A stretch of 64,000 bases of DNA. Origin: Pseudomonadota bacterium (GTDB lineage: Bacteria > Myxococcota_A > Polyangia > GCA-2747355). Positions within the stretch are counted from its first letter, which is position 1, and the number at the start of each line of letters is the position of its first letter. Below the pieces are notes generated by a model. That model was not told the DNA's origin. It was given only the letters and a program-made list of their open reading frames with translations, and did no database searches. The DNA is taken from positions 1 to 64,000 of the forward strand of contig JADJDT010000015.1 of assembly GCA_016702545.1 (NCBI GenBank), given 5' to 3'. Below, piece by piece: positions 54,609-62,630 of this stretch. The position numbers and the translations under genes are program-made.

Positions 54609-56027
54609 CTATTGCGCGGTCACCCGGACGGCGACCTTGACGAGGTAGCCCGCGCTGCTGCTGCACCCCGTCAGCAGCCGATCCTTCGGCACCGTCGGTT
54701 CGACGTAGTCCGTGTAGCCGCCCGTGCCCCAGGCTGTACCCCAGGGGTTCGTGTAGGTCGGCGATACCGCGCCATCCTTGTAGTAGCGGACCAGGTACTC
54801 TCCGCGCACGCGGCAGGTGGCCAAGGTGCTGCCGCCGAGCGGCTCGAAGCCGAAGAAGCCGCGATGACCGACCTCGAAGTTGACCGTCTTGTTGGTCAGA
54901 TCCTGATTGGTGGCGCTCGTCAGGGCGCAGGGGTTGCCGAAGGTCACCTGCCAGCAATCTTTCGTCGTCGACATTCCGTTGGGACATCTCTCCGCCAGTC
55001 CCTTTGTTCCACCGTCCGTCGAGCCGCTGAGCGTGCCGCCGCCGAAACCGAAGGTCGATTCACCCACCTCGACGCGCACCTCGATGTCCTCCGGGATCTC
55101 GTTGCCCTCGATGGTGCTCTTCTGCACCCACACCGAGTCGATGCAGACGCTCAGCGGCCGCGCCAGCGCGGCGTCGACGCAGCGGCCCGTGTCCTTGACA
55201 CAGACCTTGCCGGAGCCATCCGTGCTCCGCTGATTGGTGCAGACCTGACAGGCCCCGCCACGGATCCCGCACTGACTGTCGGTGAGGCTCCACGAGCCCA
55301 CGCAGGTCCCATCGGGGGTGCAGCAGCCATCACAGCCACCGCGCTGGCAGTCGGCGATGCGGTTAGTCCCCGCGACGCAGGTGCCGTTGGAGCAGTACTG
55401 ACCGTTCGTGCACACGCCACAGGTCATGCCGGGCCGCCCGCAGGCCAGCACGCTATCGCCGAGCTCGCAGGTCTTCGTCGTCGGGGAATAGCACTGCAGC
55501 GCCGTGTTGCATTGGGAGGCACCCGTCACCGTACCACCGCCACTGATCGGGGCGCCGAACACGCAGGCCCCCGCGCTGCAGCCCTGGCCAGCGTCGCAGG
55601 CGCGGCAGACCTGGCTATTCACACCGCACTTCTGGGCCGATTGGCCGGCGTTGGTCTCGACGCAGGTGTTGGTCGCCGTATCGCAGCAGCCGTCACAGAG
55701 CAAGCCGCAGGGCTTCTTCGCCCCACCCACGGGCTGACACACGCCCCCCGGGCAGGTGCTGGGGTTGGCCGCGACGCAGCGCCCGACGTCGCGATCGCAG
55801 CTCTGAGCGCCGTCCTGGCAGCGCTCGCAGGTGCGACCGCCGCTACCGCAGGCGGTGGAGTCCTGGGCCGAGAAGGGCCGGCAGATGCCGTTCTCCATGC
55901 AACCGGGGCAGCCGTTGAGGCTCTGGTCCAGAGCGTCGCCGCCGCCCGCGCCGCAGCCCGAGCCGGCGAGCAGCGTCAGCGACAGGGCAGAAACCAACAG
56001 GCCCGTGGTCCAGCAGAAGCGCTTCAT
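54609..56027 (-). CDS. Cys-rich secreted lipoprotein 1 with C-terminal beta-sandwich domain
   Basis: This 472-residue protein has the lipobox in ALSLTLLAGSGCGAGG. Residues 35-290 are a Cys-rich array with recurring CDGCCDTATNTCVETN, CDGCCTPDGTCVG and CGxxGxxCxxC units, a style typical of Myxococcota surface lipoproteins. The C-terminal part after RPLSVCIDSVWVQ is beta-rich (EDIEVRVEVGESTFGFGGGT, GYLVKVAVRVTAQ) and may be C2-like. The function is unknown. A paralogue lies directly upstream on the same strand, 83 bases away. Confidence 0.75.
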   Translation of the reverse strand: MKRFCWTTGLLVSALSLTLLAGSGCGAGGGDALDQSLNGCPGCMENGICRPFSAQDSTACGSGGRTCERCQDGAQSCDRDVGRCVAANPSTCPGGVCQPVGGAKKPCGLLCDGCCDTATNTCVETNAGQSAQKCGVNSQVCRACDAGQGCSAGACVFGAPISGGGTVTGASQCNTALQCYSPTTKTCELGDSVLACGRPGMTCGVCTNGQYCSNGTCVAGTNRIADCQRGGCDGCCTPDGTCVGSWSLTDSQCGIRGGACQVCTNQRSTDGSGKVCVKDTGRCVDAALARPLSVCIDSVWVQKSTIEGNEIPEDIEVRVEVGESTFGFGGGTLSGSTDGGTKGLAERCPNGMSTTKDCWQVTFGNPCALTSATNQDLTNKTVNFEVGHRGFFGFEPLGGSTLATCRVRGEYLVRYYKDGAVSPTYTNPWGTAWGTGGYTDYVEPTVPKDRLLTGCSSSAGYLVKVAVRVTAQ

Positions 56028-56109
56028 CGTCCATCTCCTCGCCGCGCGGGGCGCGGCACCAGACCCGAACAGTCAGACACGAACAGCGGGGGCAGCTCGC
56101 CACGCCGCC

Positions 56110-57312
56110 TCAAAGGGTCTCGGGCACCAGCTGCACCAACACCCCTCGCACCGGCCACATGCAGGATTCGATCCGAATCTCAGCGGCCCCGTAGACCACG
56201 TCGAGCGTCGAGATGCTCATGTTGCAGCCGCCGACGGTGTCGGCGGCCGTGAGCCGGTCGTACTCGGTCACCAGGATCGAGACGCCCGACCCGGTGCCCT
56301 CGAGCAGCTCGTTGGCCTTGACGCCACTGACGCAGTCCTGTCCGAAGGGGTTCGAGATCCAGAGCCCATCCATCTTGATCGCCTGCGAGCGCGTCCCCAG
56401 CTTGGGCGTCTTGCCGCCAGCGATCAGCGTGCCGATGAACTCCGGATCGGCCTTCTTGAGCGGCCCGCTCGAGAAGAGGCGGTCGGCCCACTCGTCGTCC
56501 ACGTAGGTGCCATCCACCGCGATCTGCTTGATGCAGACGCGGTAAGTGGCCTCGGGCGTTGTGCAAAAGCCCGCATTGACGTCGCAGGCCTGACCGGAGG
56601 GGCAGGCCTCGCAGCGCCCGGCGCCACTGCCGCAGCGCTGGTTGCTCTGCCCCTTGCCCAGACCGAGTTCGAGGCACTGACCGGCGTCGGTGCAACAGCC
56701 GCCGCAGCTCGCCTGGCAGCGCGCCAGCGCCTCGCCCGTGGGCAGCGTCGGGTTCGTCGGCGAGGGGGTCGTGCACCAGGTCCCCGTGGCAGTGCTTTGC
56801 GCCTGCGCTGCCGGCACACAGGCCTGCTGGGTCGCGCTGCAGCACTGCGTCTGGGCGCCGGCCTGGCCGGGCGCGCAGGCCGCGCAGTAGGCCGGGAGGG
56901 TGGTCGGATTGGGGTTGTTGCAGGGTCCGCAGACCTGGCCACCGAAGCCGCACTTGCCGGCCAGCGCCTGCTGCGCCGGCAGCACACAGCGCGCAGACGC
57001 CGTGTCGCAGCAGCCGCTGGCACAGGTGCTCGGCCCGCACTGCGCCCCCGAGGGGGACAGGACACCACCGTCGGGGCCCGCGGTGAGGGTGCCTGGCACG
57101 CAGCCGGCGGGCCCGCTCGTCTGGCCCGGGGCGCACTTCGATCCCGCTTCCCCCTCGATCAGGCCGCAGCCGAAGGTGAGGGCCGTCGAGAGCACGATCA
57201 GGCTCGGGACGACGAGGCGGGCGATGCGAGAGGTCGCGAGGCGAGGGTCCGTCGCGCGGCGAAACTGCGTCAGGGGCTTGGCGCACGGGCGCGCGTTACG
57301 GTTGGTGGTCAC
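56110..57312 (-). CDS. Cys-rich secreted lipoprotein 2, paralogue of the neighbour
   Basis: About 400 residues. The lipobox is LIVLSTALTFGCGLIEG. The Cys-rich part has CASGCCDTASARCVLPAQQ and GFGGQVCGPCNNP, then SCGGCCTDAGQCLELG. The C-terminal domain starts YRVCIKQIAVDG, parallel to SVCIDSVWVQ in the neighbour, and contains GVSILVTEYDRLTAADTVGG, similar to a C2-domain strand pattern. GTG 57312 with GGAGG upstream is chosen as start; an in-frame extension to 57408 lacks signal features. The pair arose by duplication and is likely surface-exposed. Confidence 0.72.
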   Translation of the reverse strand: MTTNRNARPCAKPLTQFRRATDPRLATSRIARLVVPSLIVLSTALTFGCGLIEGEAGSKCAPGQTSGPAGCVPGTLTAGPDGGVLSPSGAQCGPSTCASGCCDTASARCVLPAQQALAGKCGFGGQVCGPCNNPNPTTLPAYCAACAPGQAGAQTQCCSATQQACVPAAQAQSTATGTWCTTPSPTNPTLPTGEALARCQASCGGCCTDAGQCLELGLGKGQSNQRCGSGAGRCEACPSGQACDVNAGFCTTPEATYRVCIKQIAVDGTYVDDEWADRLFSSGPLKKADPEFIGTLIAGGKTPKLGTRSQAIKMDGLWISNPFGQDCVSGVKANELLEGTGSGVSILVTEYDRLTAADTVGGCNMSISTLDVVYGAAEIRIESCMWPVRGVLVQLVPETL

Positions 57313-57501
57313 GATGGGTGGCCCTCCTCTGCGCGGCCATAAAGCAACAGACGTGCCACCAGCGTCAGGGCCACCTTTCAAGTAGTTACGGGAGGTTGAA
57401 CGGCACACGCCAGGGAACGCGGCGCCGCTGGGGTCAGTCGTCCCGGCCGCCAGGCCTTTCGGATGACCTGGACGCCCGGAGAATGGTGGGACCGCTTCGC
57501 T

Positions 57502-59738
57502 TCAGGCCGGCCGCGAGGTCCGTTGCTCCTGGGCCAGCGCCTGGGCGACGTCGGTGACCAGCGGCTGAAGGCGGAGCTGCTCCAAGGACAGCGGCAGGCG
57601 GCGCTGCCAGTTCGGGTGCTCGTCGGTGGTGCCGGGAAGGTTGGCCTGCTCGGCGACCCCGAGCAGGTCCTCGCATTGCACGACCATCACCTGCGACGGA
57701 CAGCGCGCCAGGAAGCGGTGGACCGCGGCGACGACCGGGGGCGTCAGCTCGGGGAGCGCGGCCGCGTTGGTCCCCACGCCGGGCGGCAACAGGCCTTGTC
57801 GTTGGAGCGCCGTGAGCAGCTGCCAGCGATCGCCGGCCCGCGCGTCGCGCTGCTGCCGCACCTGCTCGGGGGAGCCATGGTGTCCAAGGGCAGCGCGCAC
57901 CTCCACGTCGCGGCCGCGCCAGTAACCCTGCAGCGTGGGCAGGTCGTGGGTCGAGACCGCCACCAGCGCCGAGCGCGGATAGGCCGTGGGTGGCAAGAAC
58001 TCACCCATCGCGCCGCGCTGGAACAGCATCGGCCGGTAGGACAGCAGGCCGAAGCGCTGCATCGCCTGCCGCACCTCATCCGGCACGGTGCCGAGGTCCT
58101 CGCCGATCAGCATGCAGTTATTGCGGCGGCTCTCCAGGGCCGCGATGCCCAGCAGCTCCTCGAAAGGGTACCGCACATACGCACCATCGGCCGCCGAGCC
58201 GCCCGGCGGCACCCAGAACAGGCGCATCAGCCCCATCACGTGGTCGATACGCAGCGCGCCCGGGTGTCGCATGTTCTGCCGCAGCACGGCGATGAAGGGC
58301 TCGTAGCCACACTCGGCCAGCGCGTGCGGGATCAACGGCGGCAGCCCCCAATCCTGTCCCTGCGGGCTGAAGTCGTCCGGTGGCGCACCGACCGAGGCGG
58401 ACATCGCGTAGACGCGCTGTGCGGCCCAGGTCTCGGCACCGCCGCGATCCGTGCTGACGGCGAGATCGGCGTAGAGGCCGACGCCCAGCCCGAGCTGGAA
58501 GCAGCGGGTGCCGGCCGCGGCGAGCTGCTCGTCGGCCAGCCACTGCAGGTACTGGTAGAACGCCAGGCGATCGGCATGCTCGCGGGCAAAGGCGGCCACG
58601 GCGGGCGACTCCGGGTCGCGATAGGCTCGGGCCACCACGGCCAGCCGCCGACCATCCCCAGGCGGCGCCAGAGATCGTCCTGCAGCGCCTCGTAGGTGGC
58701 GTGCAGCCGCAGGGCCTCGCCCCCCCGCGCCACGAAGGCGGCGAAGGCCTGACCGCGCGCCGTGCGCGGCTGCTCGTGCGTGGCGCGGAAGTGCTGGAAG
58801 AGCTGCTCGAGCACCGGGCCCTTGATCGCGGCCACCAGCCGGTAGTCGACGAGCTCGGCCTGGCGGGCGTGCTCCAGTCGCCGCTGGAGCTCCGGCGATC
58901 GAAAGGTGCGCCGCGCCTCCTCGCATTCGTCGAACTCGGGCACTGCCGCGACGTCGAGGTACATCGCATTGAGGAAGAGGCGGCTCGACGGCGCGTAGGG
59001 GCTGCGGTGCAGCGGGTTGTGGGCAAAGAGCGTGTGCAGCGGATTGAGGCCGACCAGCGCCGCGCCGAGCTCGTGGGCCAGCTCGACCGCGCGCTGCAGG
59101 TCGCCGAAGTCGCCGATGCCCCACTGCGGCTGAGAGCGCACCCCGTAGAGCTGAAGCGAGAGCCCCCAGACGCGGCGCCCATCGGCCACGGCGTGCGGCT
59201 GATAGCACGTCGGGGGCACCACGATCAGCGTGGTCTCCGACTCGCGGCACTGCCGCCCGCGCCACTGCTGGACCACGAGCTGGTGGTAGCCGAGCGGCAG
59301 GTCGACCGCCAGCTCGAGCGTGTAGCGGGCATAGGCCTCGCCATCGAGCTCGCGCTCACCGACCACGGCCAGGTCGCGGGGCCGCACGAAGGCCTCGTAG
59401 CGCTGCCCATCCTCCAGGCAGAGCCGCCACCGCAAGCGCCCGCGCTCGATCGCGCGCGGCAGCGCGAGCGCGAGCTTCAGCGACGACGCGCTCTCCTCTC
59501 GAAGCACGATCGCGCGCGGCAGCGGGCGGCGCCAGGGGCGTTCGTCGTGCGCGCGCAGCTCGGCCTCGATCGCCGCGGTACTGCCGACCGAGAGCCCCAT
59601 CGCCTGTAGCAAGGCCTGCGTGCCCTCAGGCGTCACGCGGTGCAGCTTGCCCCAGATGTCGTGGTACTGCGGCTCGATGCCGTAGCGTTCGGCGAGGCGC
59701 GCCAGCAGCACGGGATCCAACGATGGTTGCTCGGGCAT
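57502..59738 (-). pseudogene. malQ: 4-alpha-glucanotransferase (amylomaltase), single frameshift
   Basis: GH77 enzyme transferring alpha-1,4-glucan chains in glycogen and maltodextrin metabolism. The N-terminal part (ERYGIEPQYHDIWGKLHRVT, VWGLSLQLYGVRSQPQWGIG) is in one frame. After GGWPWWPE the frame shifts near 58625 and continues YRDPESPAVAAFAREHADRL. Catalytic motifs are ALRIDHVMGLMRLFWVP (nucleophile Asp), LIGEDLGTVPDEV (acid/base Glu) and STHDLPT. 2237 nt plus one base equals 746 codons, so one deletion explains the break. A housekeeping enzyme broken only here suggests a sequencing error. Confidence 0.88.
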
Positions 59739-60220
59739 GGCCTGCTCGATGTCGCGCTAGGAAGCGCAATGAAGACGGGCAGGCTACCGCAGCCCGCTCG
59801 GGAAGCCCAGAAGTAGAACGAGCCAGACGGAGAACGAACAGGCCCAGGCGTGAAGCGAGAAGCTCAGCAGTAAGAACGGAAAGAAACGAGCGAAGAAAAC
59901 GAGCACAGGATCGAACAAGAAGGGCCCGCCGAAAGAATGCCCTAAAAGAGCATAAAACGCCCCCCAGCACAAATTCACACTTGCCCTTTATCATGTCGAT
60001 CGGGTAGATTGAAATCGTCATACGGGGGTGAGTCATCATAGGCAACTGAGGGTGGTTTCAACATTGACCCTACGTGCTGCCCCGTTACCTGGTGGGGGGT
60101 GTCGCTTCGCGGTGGGACGCCGTCGCGCTTGTGACCACAAAAGCCGGGTGCGCGGCCGAATGCTTGGACCGCCGTCCCTTGAGGAACCCTCTCGGTTGCC
60201 TTTGAAGCCTCATCCCCGCC
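59739..60220. other. Intergenic segment with purine-rich tract
   Basis: No confident gene is seen. From about 59800 to 59960 the plus strand is A/G-rich and less GC-rich than its surroundings. The complementary strand has a 64-codon open frame (59978-59784) that is almost entirely hydrophobic (LFDPVLVFFARFFPFLLLSF), which may simply reflect the base skew. From about 60060 the composition returns to normal. Confidence 0.4.
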
Positions 60221-60254
60221 GGGTTGACCCTGCCTCGGACCTGCCTCGGACGGG

Positions 60255-60283
60255 TTGACCCTGCCTCCAGCGGTCGGTATAGA
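60255..60283 (+). promoter_or_regulatory. Sigma-70-type promoter of prmA
   Basis: TTGACC (60255-60260), a 17-base spacer, and TATAGA (60278-60283). The -35 is part of a direct repeat GGGTTGACCCTGCCTC, also at 60221. Transcription would begin near 60290, about five bases before the TTG start of prmA, implying a near-leaderless mRNA. Confidence 0.65.
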
Positions 60284-60294
60284 CTCCAGCCATC

Positions 60295-61200
60295 TTGAAC
60301 GGTCTCGCCAAGCTCTGCTTCCGCGTCTCCGAGGCGGCTGCCCCTTCCGTCGCGAATCTGCTGATGGAGCGGGTGGGCCCCGGCCTGGAGCAGCGTGACG
60401 GCGATACGCTGGCCGCGCCCCCGCTCGGCACCGTCGAGTTGGTGGTGTGGGTGCCGGAGCCGGATGTCGCGGCCCATGTCGAGCACGTTCAGCGCCTGGT
60501 GGCCTCCCTGGCGCAGCTCGACGCCGCGCCCGACACCCTCTCCTGGGAGACCGAAGCGGTACCCACCGAGGATTGGTGGGAGGCCTATAAGCAGAGCTTC
60601 CGCTCGATGCGGATCGGACGGCACTTCGTCGTGCGCCCGAGCTGGGACACGGAGCTGACGGCGACGCCCGGCGATCGCGTGATCGAGTTGGACCCTGGCA
60701 TGGCCTTCGGCACCGGTGGGCACGCCAGCACCCGGCTCGCGCTCAGCGCGCTCGAGCGCCTCGACCAACGCGGCCAGCTCCCGGGGTCCGTGCTCGACGT
60801 CGGCTGCGGGGCGGGCATTCTGGCGCTGGCTGCGGCCAAGCTGTGGCCCGAGAGCTACACGCAGGCGATCGACGACGACCCGATCGCGGTGCGCGTCTGC
60901 CAAGAGAACGTCGCTCGCAATCAGCTCGGGGAGCGCATCACCGTCACGCAGCAGGCCGCAGCGACGATCACGGGCAGCTACGACCTGATCCTGGCCAACC
61001 TCAGCCTGGAGGTCCTGACCAACCTGAAGGCGGTGTTGACCAAAGCGCTCAGCCCCACCGGACGGCTCGTGCTGAGCGGCCTGCTGGCGGAGCAGGCCGC
61101 CGCCGTGGCGCGCCAGTACAGCGCCGACCTCGCGCTCGAGACCGAGTACAGCGAAGAAGACAGCGGCTGGCGCAGCCTGTTGCTGCGGCGCCATGCGTGA
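60295..61200 (+). CDS. prmA: Ribosomal protein L11 methyltransferase
   Basis: This 301-residue SAM-dependent enzyme trimethylates L11. The N-terminal substrate domain is LAKLCFRVSEAAAPSVANLL, and the linker motif is WWEAYKQSFRSMRIGRHFVV. The catalytic domain has DPGMAFGTGGHASTRLAL, VLDVGCGAGILALAAAKLWP and YDLILANLSLEVL. The TTG start at 60295 is supported because the N-terminal domain would be truncated by later starts. It is followed after nine bases by rsmE, a common pairing. Confidence 0.93.
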   Translation: MNGLAKLCFRVSEAAAPSVANLLMERVGPGLEQRDGDTLAAPPLGTVELVVWVPEPDVAAHVEHVQRLVASLAQLDAAPDTLSWETEAVPTEDWWEAYKQSFRSMRIGRHFVVRPSWDTELTATPGDRVIELDPGMAFGTGGHASTRLALSALERLDQRGQLPGSVLDVGCGAGILALAAAKLWPESYTQAIDDDPIAVRVCQENVARNQLGERITVTQQAAATITGSYDLILANLSLEVLTNLKAVLTKALSPTGRLVLSGLLAEQAAAVARQYSADLALETEYSEEDSGWRSLLLRRHA

Positions 61201-61209
61201 GCCGCGACG

Positions 61210-61944
61210 GTGAAGCAGCTCTTCGTCGCGCCGCAGGACATCAGGGGCGACAGCGCGCGGCTCCGAGGTGAGGACTTCCACCATGTGGTGCGCGTCCTGC
61301 GCCTGCGTCCGGGCGCCGCACTGGTGCTGGTCGATGGGACCGGCCTGCGCTATCAGGGCCGACTGGAGCGGATCGAGCGCAGCGAGGCCTGGGTCACGAT
61401 CGACGAGCGACGGGTCCTGGCGCCCGACCCCGCTCCACGCCTGCTGCTGATCGACGGTTTGGCCCGCAGCGAGCGCACGACCCTGGTGCTGCAGAAGGCG
61501 ACGGAGCTGGGCGTCGACGAGTTCCTGCCGGCGATCTGCACGCGCAGCGTGACGCGCCCGATGGACGCGGCCAGCAAGGTCGAGCGCTGGCAGGAGATCG
61601 CGCGCCAGGCCGCACGGCAATGCGAGCGCGCCCGCCTACCGGTGATCCACGCCCCGCGCCCGTGGGCGGCCGCCCTGCAGCAGGTGCCGGCGGAGGCGCT
61701 GCGCCTGGTCGCCATGCCGGGCGCCCAGGATTTGGCCGCGCTCGAGCTGCGGCTACGCCGCGAAGCGAGCGCGGTGGCGATCGCGGTCGGGCCCGAGGGC
61801 GGCCTCACCGCCGACGAGCTGCAACAGGCCCGCGCGGCGGCTTTCGAGCCCGTCTCGCTCGGCCCTCGCGTCCTTCGCACCGAAACGGCCGCGATCGCGC
61901 TGCTGGCGCTGGCCGCGTACCTCTGCGGCCGACTTGCGAGCTGA
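61210..61944 (+). CDS. rsmE: 16S rRNA (uracil-1498-N3)-methyltransferase
   Basis: This 244-residue SPOUT-class enzyme has the N-terminal PUA-like part FHHVVRVLRLRPGAALVLVD. The knotted domain has LARSERTTLVLQKATELGVD, RWQEIARQAARQCERARLPV and VAIAVGPEGGLTADELQQAR. SLGPRVLRTETAAIALLALA is the SAM-binding knot. The start is GTG 61210. It is probably in one transcript with prmA. Confidence 0.94.
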   Translation: MKQLFVAPQDIRGDSARLRGEDFHHVVRVLRLRPGAALVLVDGTGLRYQGRLERIERSEAWVTIDERRVLAPDPAPRLLLIDGLARSERTTLVLQKATELGVDEFLPAICTRSVTRPMDAASKVERWQEIARQAARQCERARLPVIHAPRPWAAALQQVPAEALRLVAMPGAQDLAALELRLRREASAVAIAVGPEGGLTADELQQARAAAFEPVSLGPRVLRTETAAIALLALAAYLCGRLAS

Positions 61945-62012
61945 CGGGCGCCAACGGTGGCGACCGGAACGGGGCGGCTTGTGTTCGCCGCTCGCGCCGA
62001 TATAGTCACGCC

Positions 62013-62630
62013 ATGCTTGGTGGCGCTTCGCCTGCATCGCCGCTGGTGGACGGTCCCGCTGCGTCCGCGGCGGGAGGTCTGACGGCCGGCGGCGTGCCAG
62101 CCGCCCCGGTGGTCTACGTCGTGGGCGCCTGGCGCCGCACGGCCGCCGGTCTGCTCGACGCGCTCGTGCTGCTCCCGGTGCTGCTGCTGGCCGGCTCGGT
62201 CCTGAGCTGGATCGTCCCGCACGCTACAGCCCAACCGCCGCAGCAGCTTCGCGCCGAGGTGCTGGTGGAGATGCTGCTCCGCGGGGATCCACTCTTCGTC
62301 GGCGTCCTGCTGCTGCTGACGCTGCTCGGCACGCTCTATCAGGTGCTGTTCCTCGCCAGCTTCGGCGCGACGCCGGGACTGCGCCTGGTGCGCGCCACCG
62401 TCATCGACGCGTATGGCCTGCGTCCTAGCGCTCGGCGTGTGCTCCTGCGCTGCGTGGGACAGGCGCTCGGACTGCTGCCCTTGGGGTTGGGGCTGCTCTG
62501 GACGGCCTTCGACGCGGAGAAGCGCGGGCTCCAGGATTGGCTGGCCGGGACCTACGTCATCCGCCGCACGTCGGCGAGCGGCGCCCCCGCGCAGCGACCG
62601 TCCCGCGGCGAGCCGGCGAGGGGCGCATGA
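62013..62630 (+). CDS. RDD-family membrane protein
   Basis: This 205-residue protein starts with an Ala/Gly-rich segment, then AWRRTAAGLLDALVLLPVLL with the conserved Arg and Asp of RDD proteins. A second membrane helix is PLFVGVLLLLTLLGTLYQVL. ATPGLRLVRATVIDAYGLRP and LGLLPLGLGLLWTAFDAEKR then QDWLAGTYVIRR are characteristic. RDD proteins are often putative transporters of unknown substrate. A TATAGT box at 62001 lies only six bases before the ATG region, so a promoter very close to the start is possible. It overlaps the next gene by ATGA. Confidence 0.85.
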   Translation: MLGGASPASPLVDGPAASAAGGLTAGGVPAAPVVYVVGAWRRTAAGLLDALVLLPVLLLAGSVLSWIVPHATAQPPQQLRAEVLVEMLLRGDPLFVGVLLLLTLLGTLYQVLFLASFGATPGLRLVRATVIDAYGLRPSARRVLLRCVGQALGLLPLGLGLLWTAFDAEKRGLQDWLAGTYVIRRTSASGAPAQRPSRGEPARGA

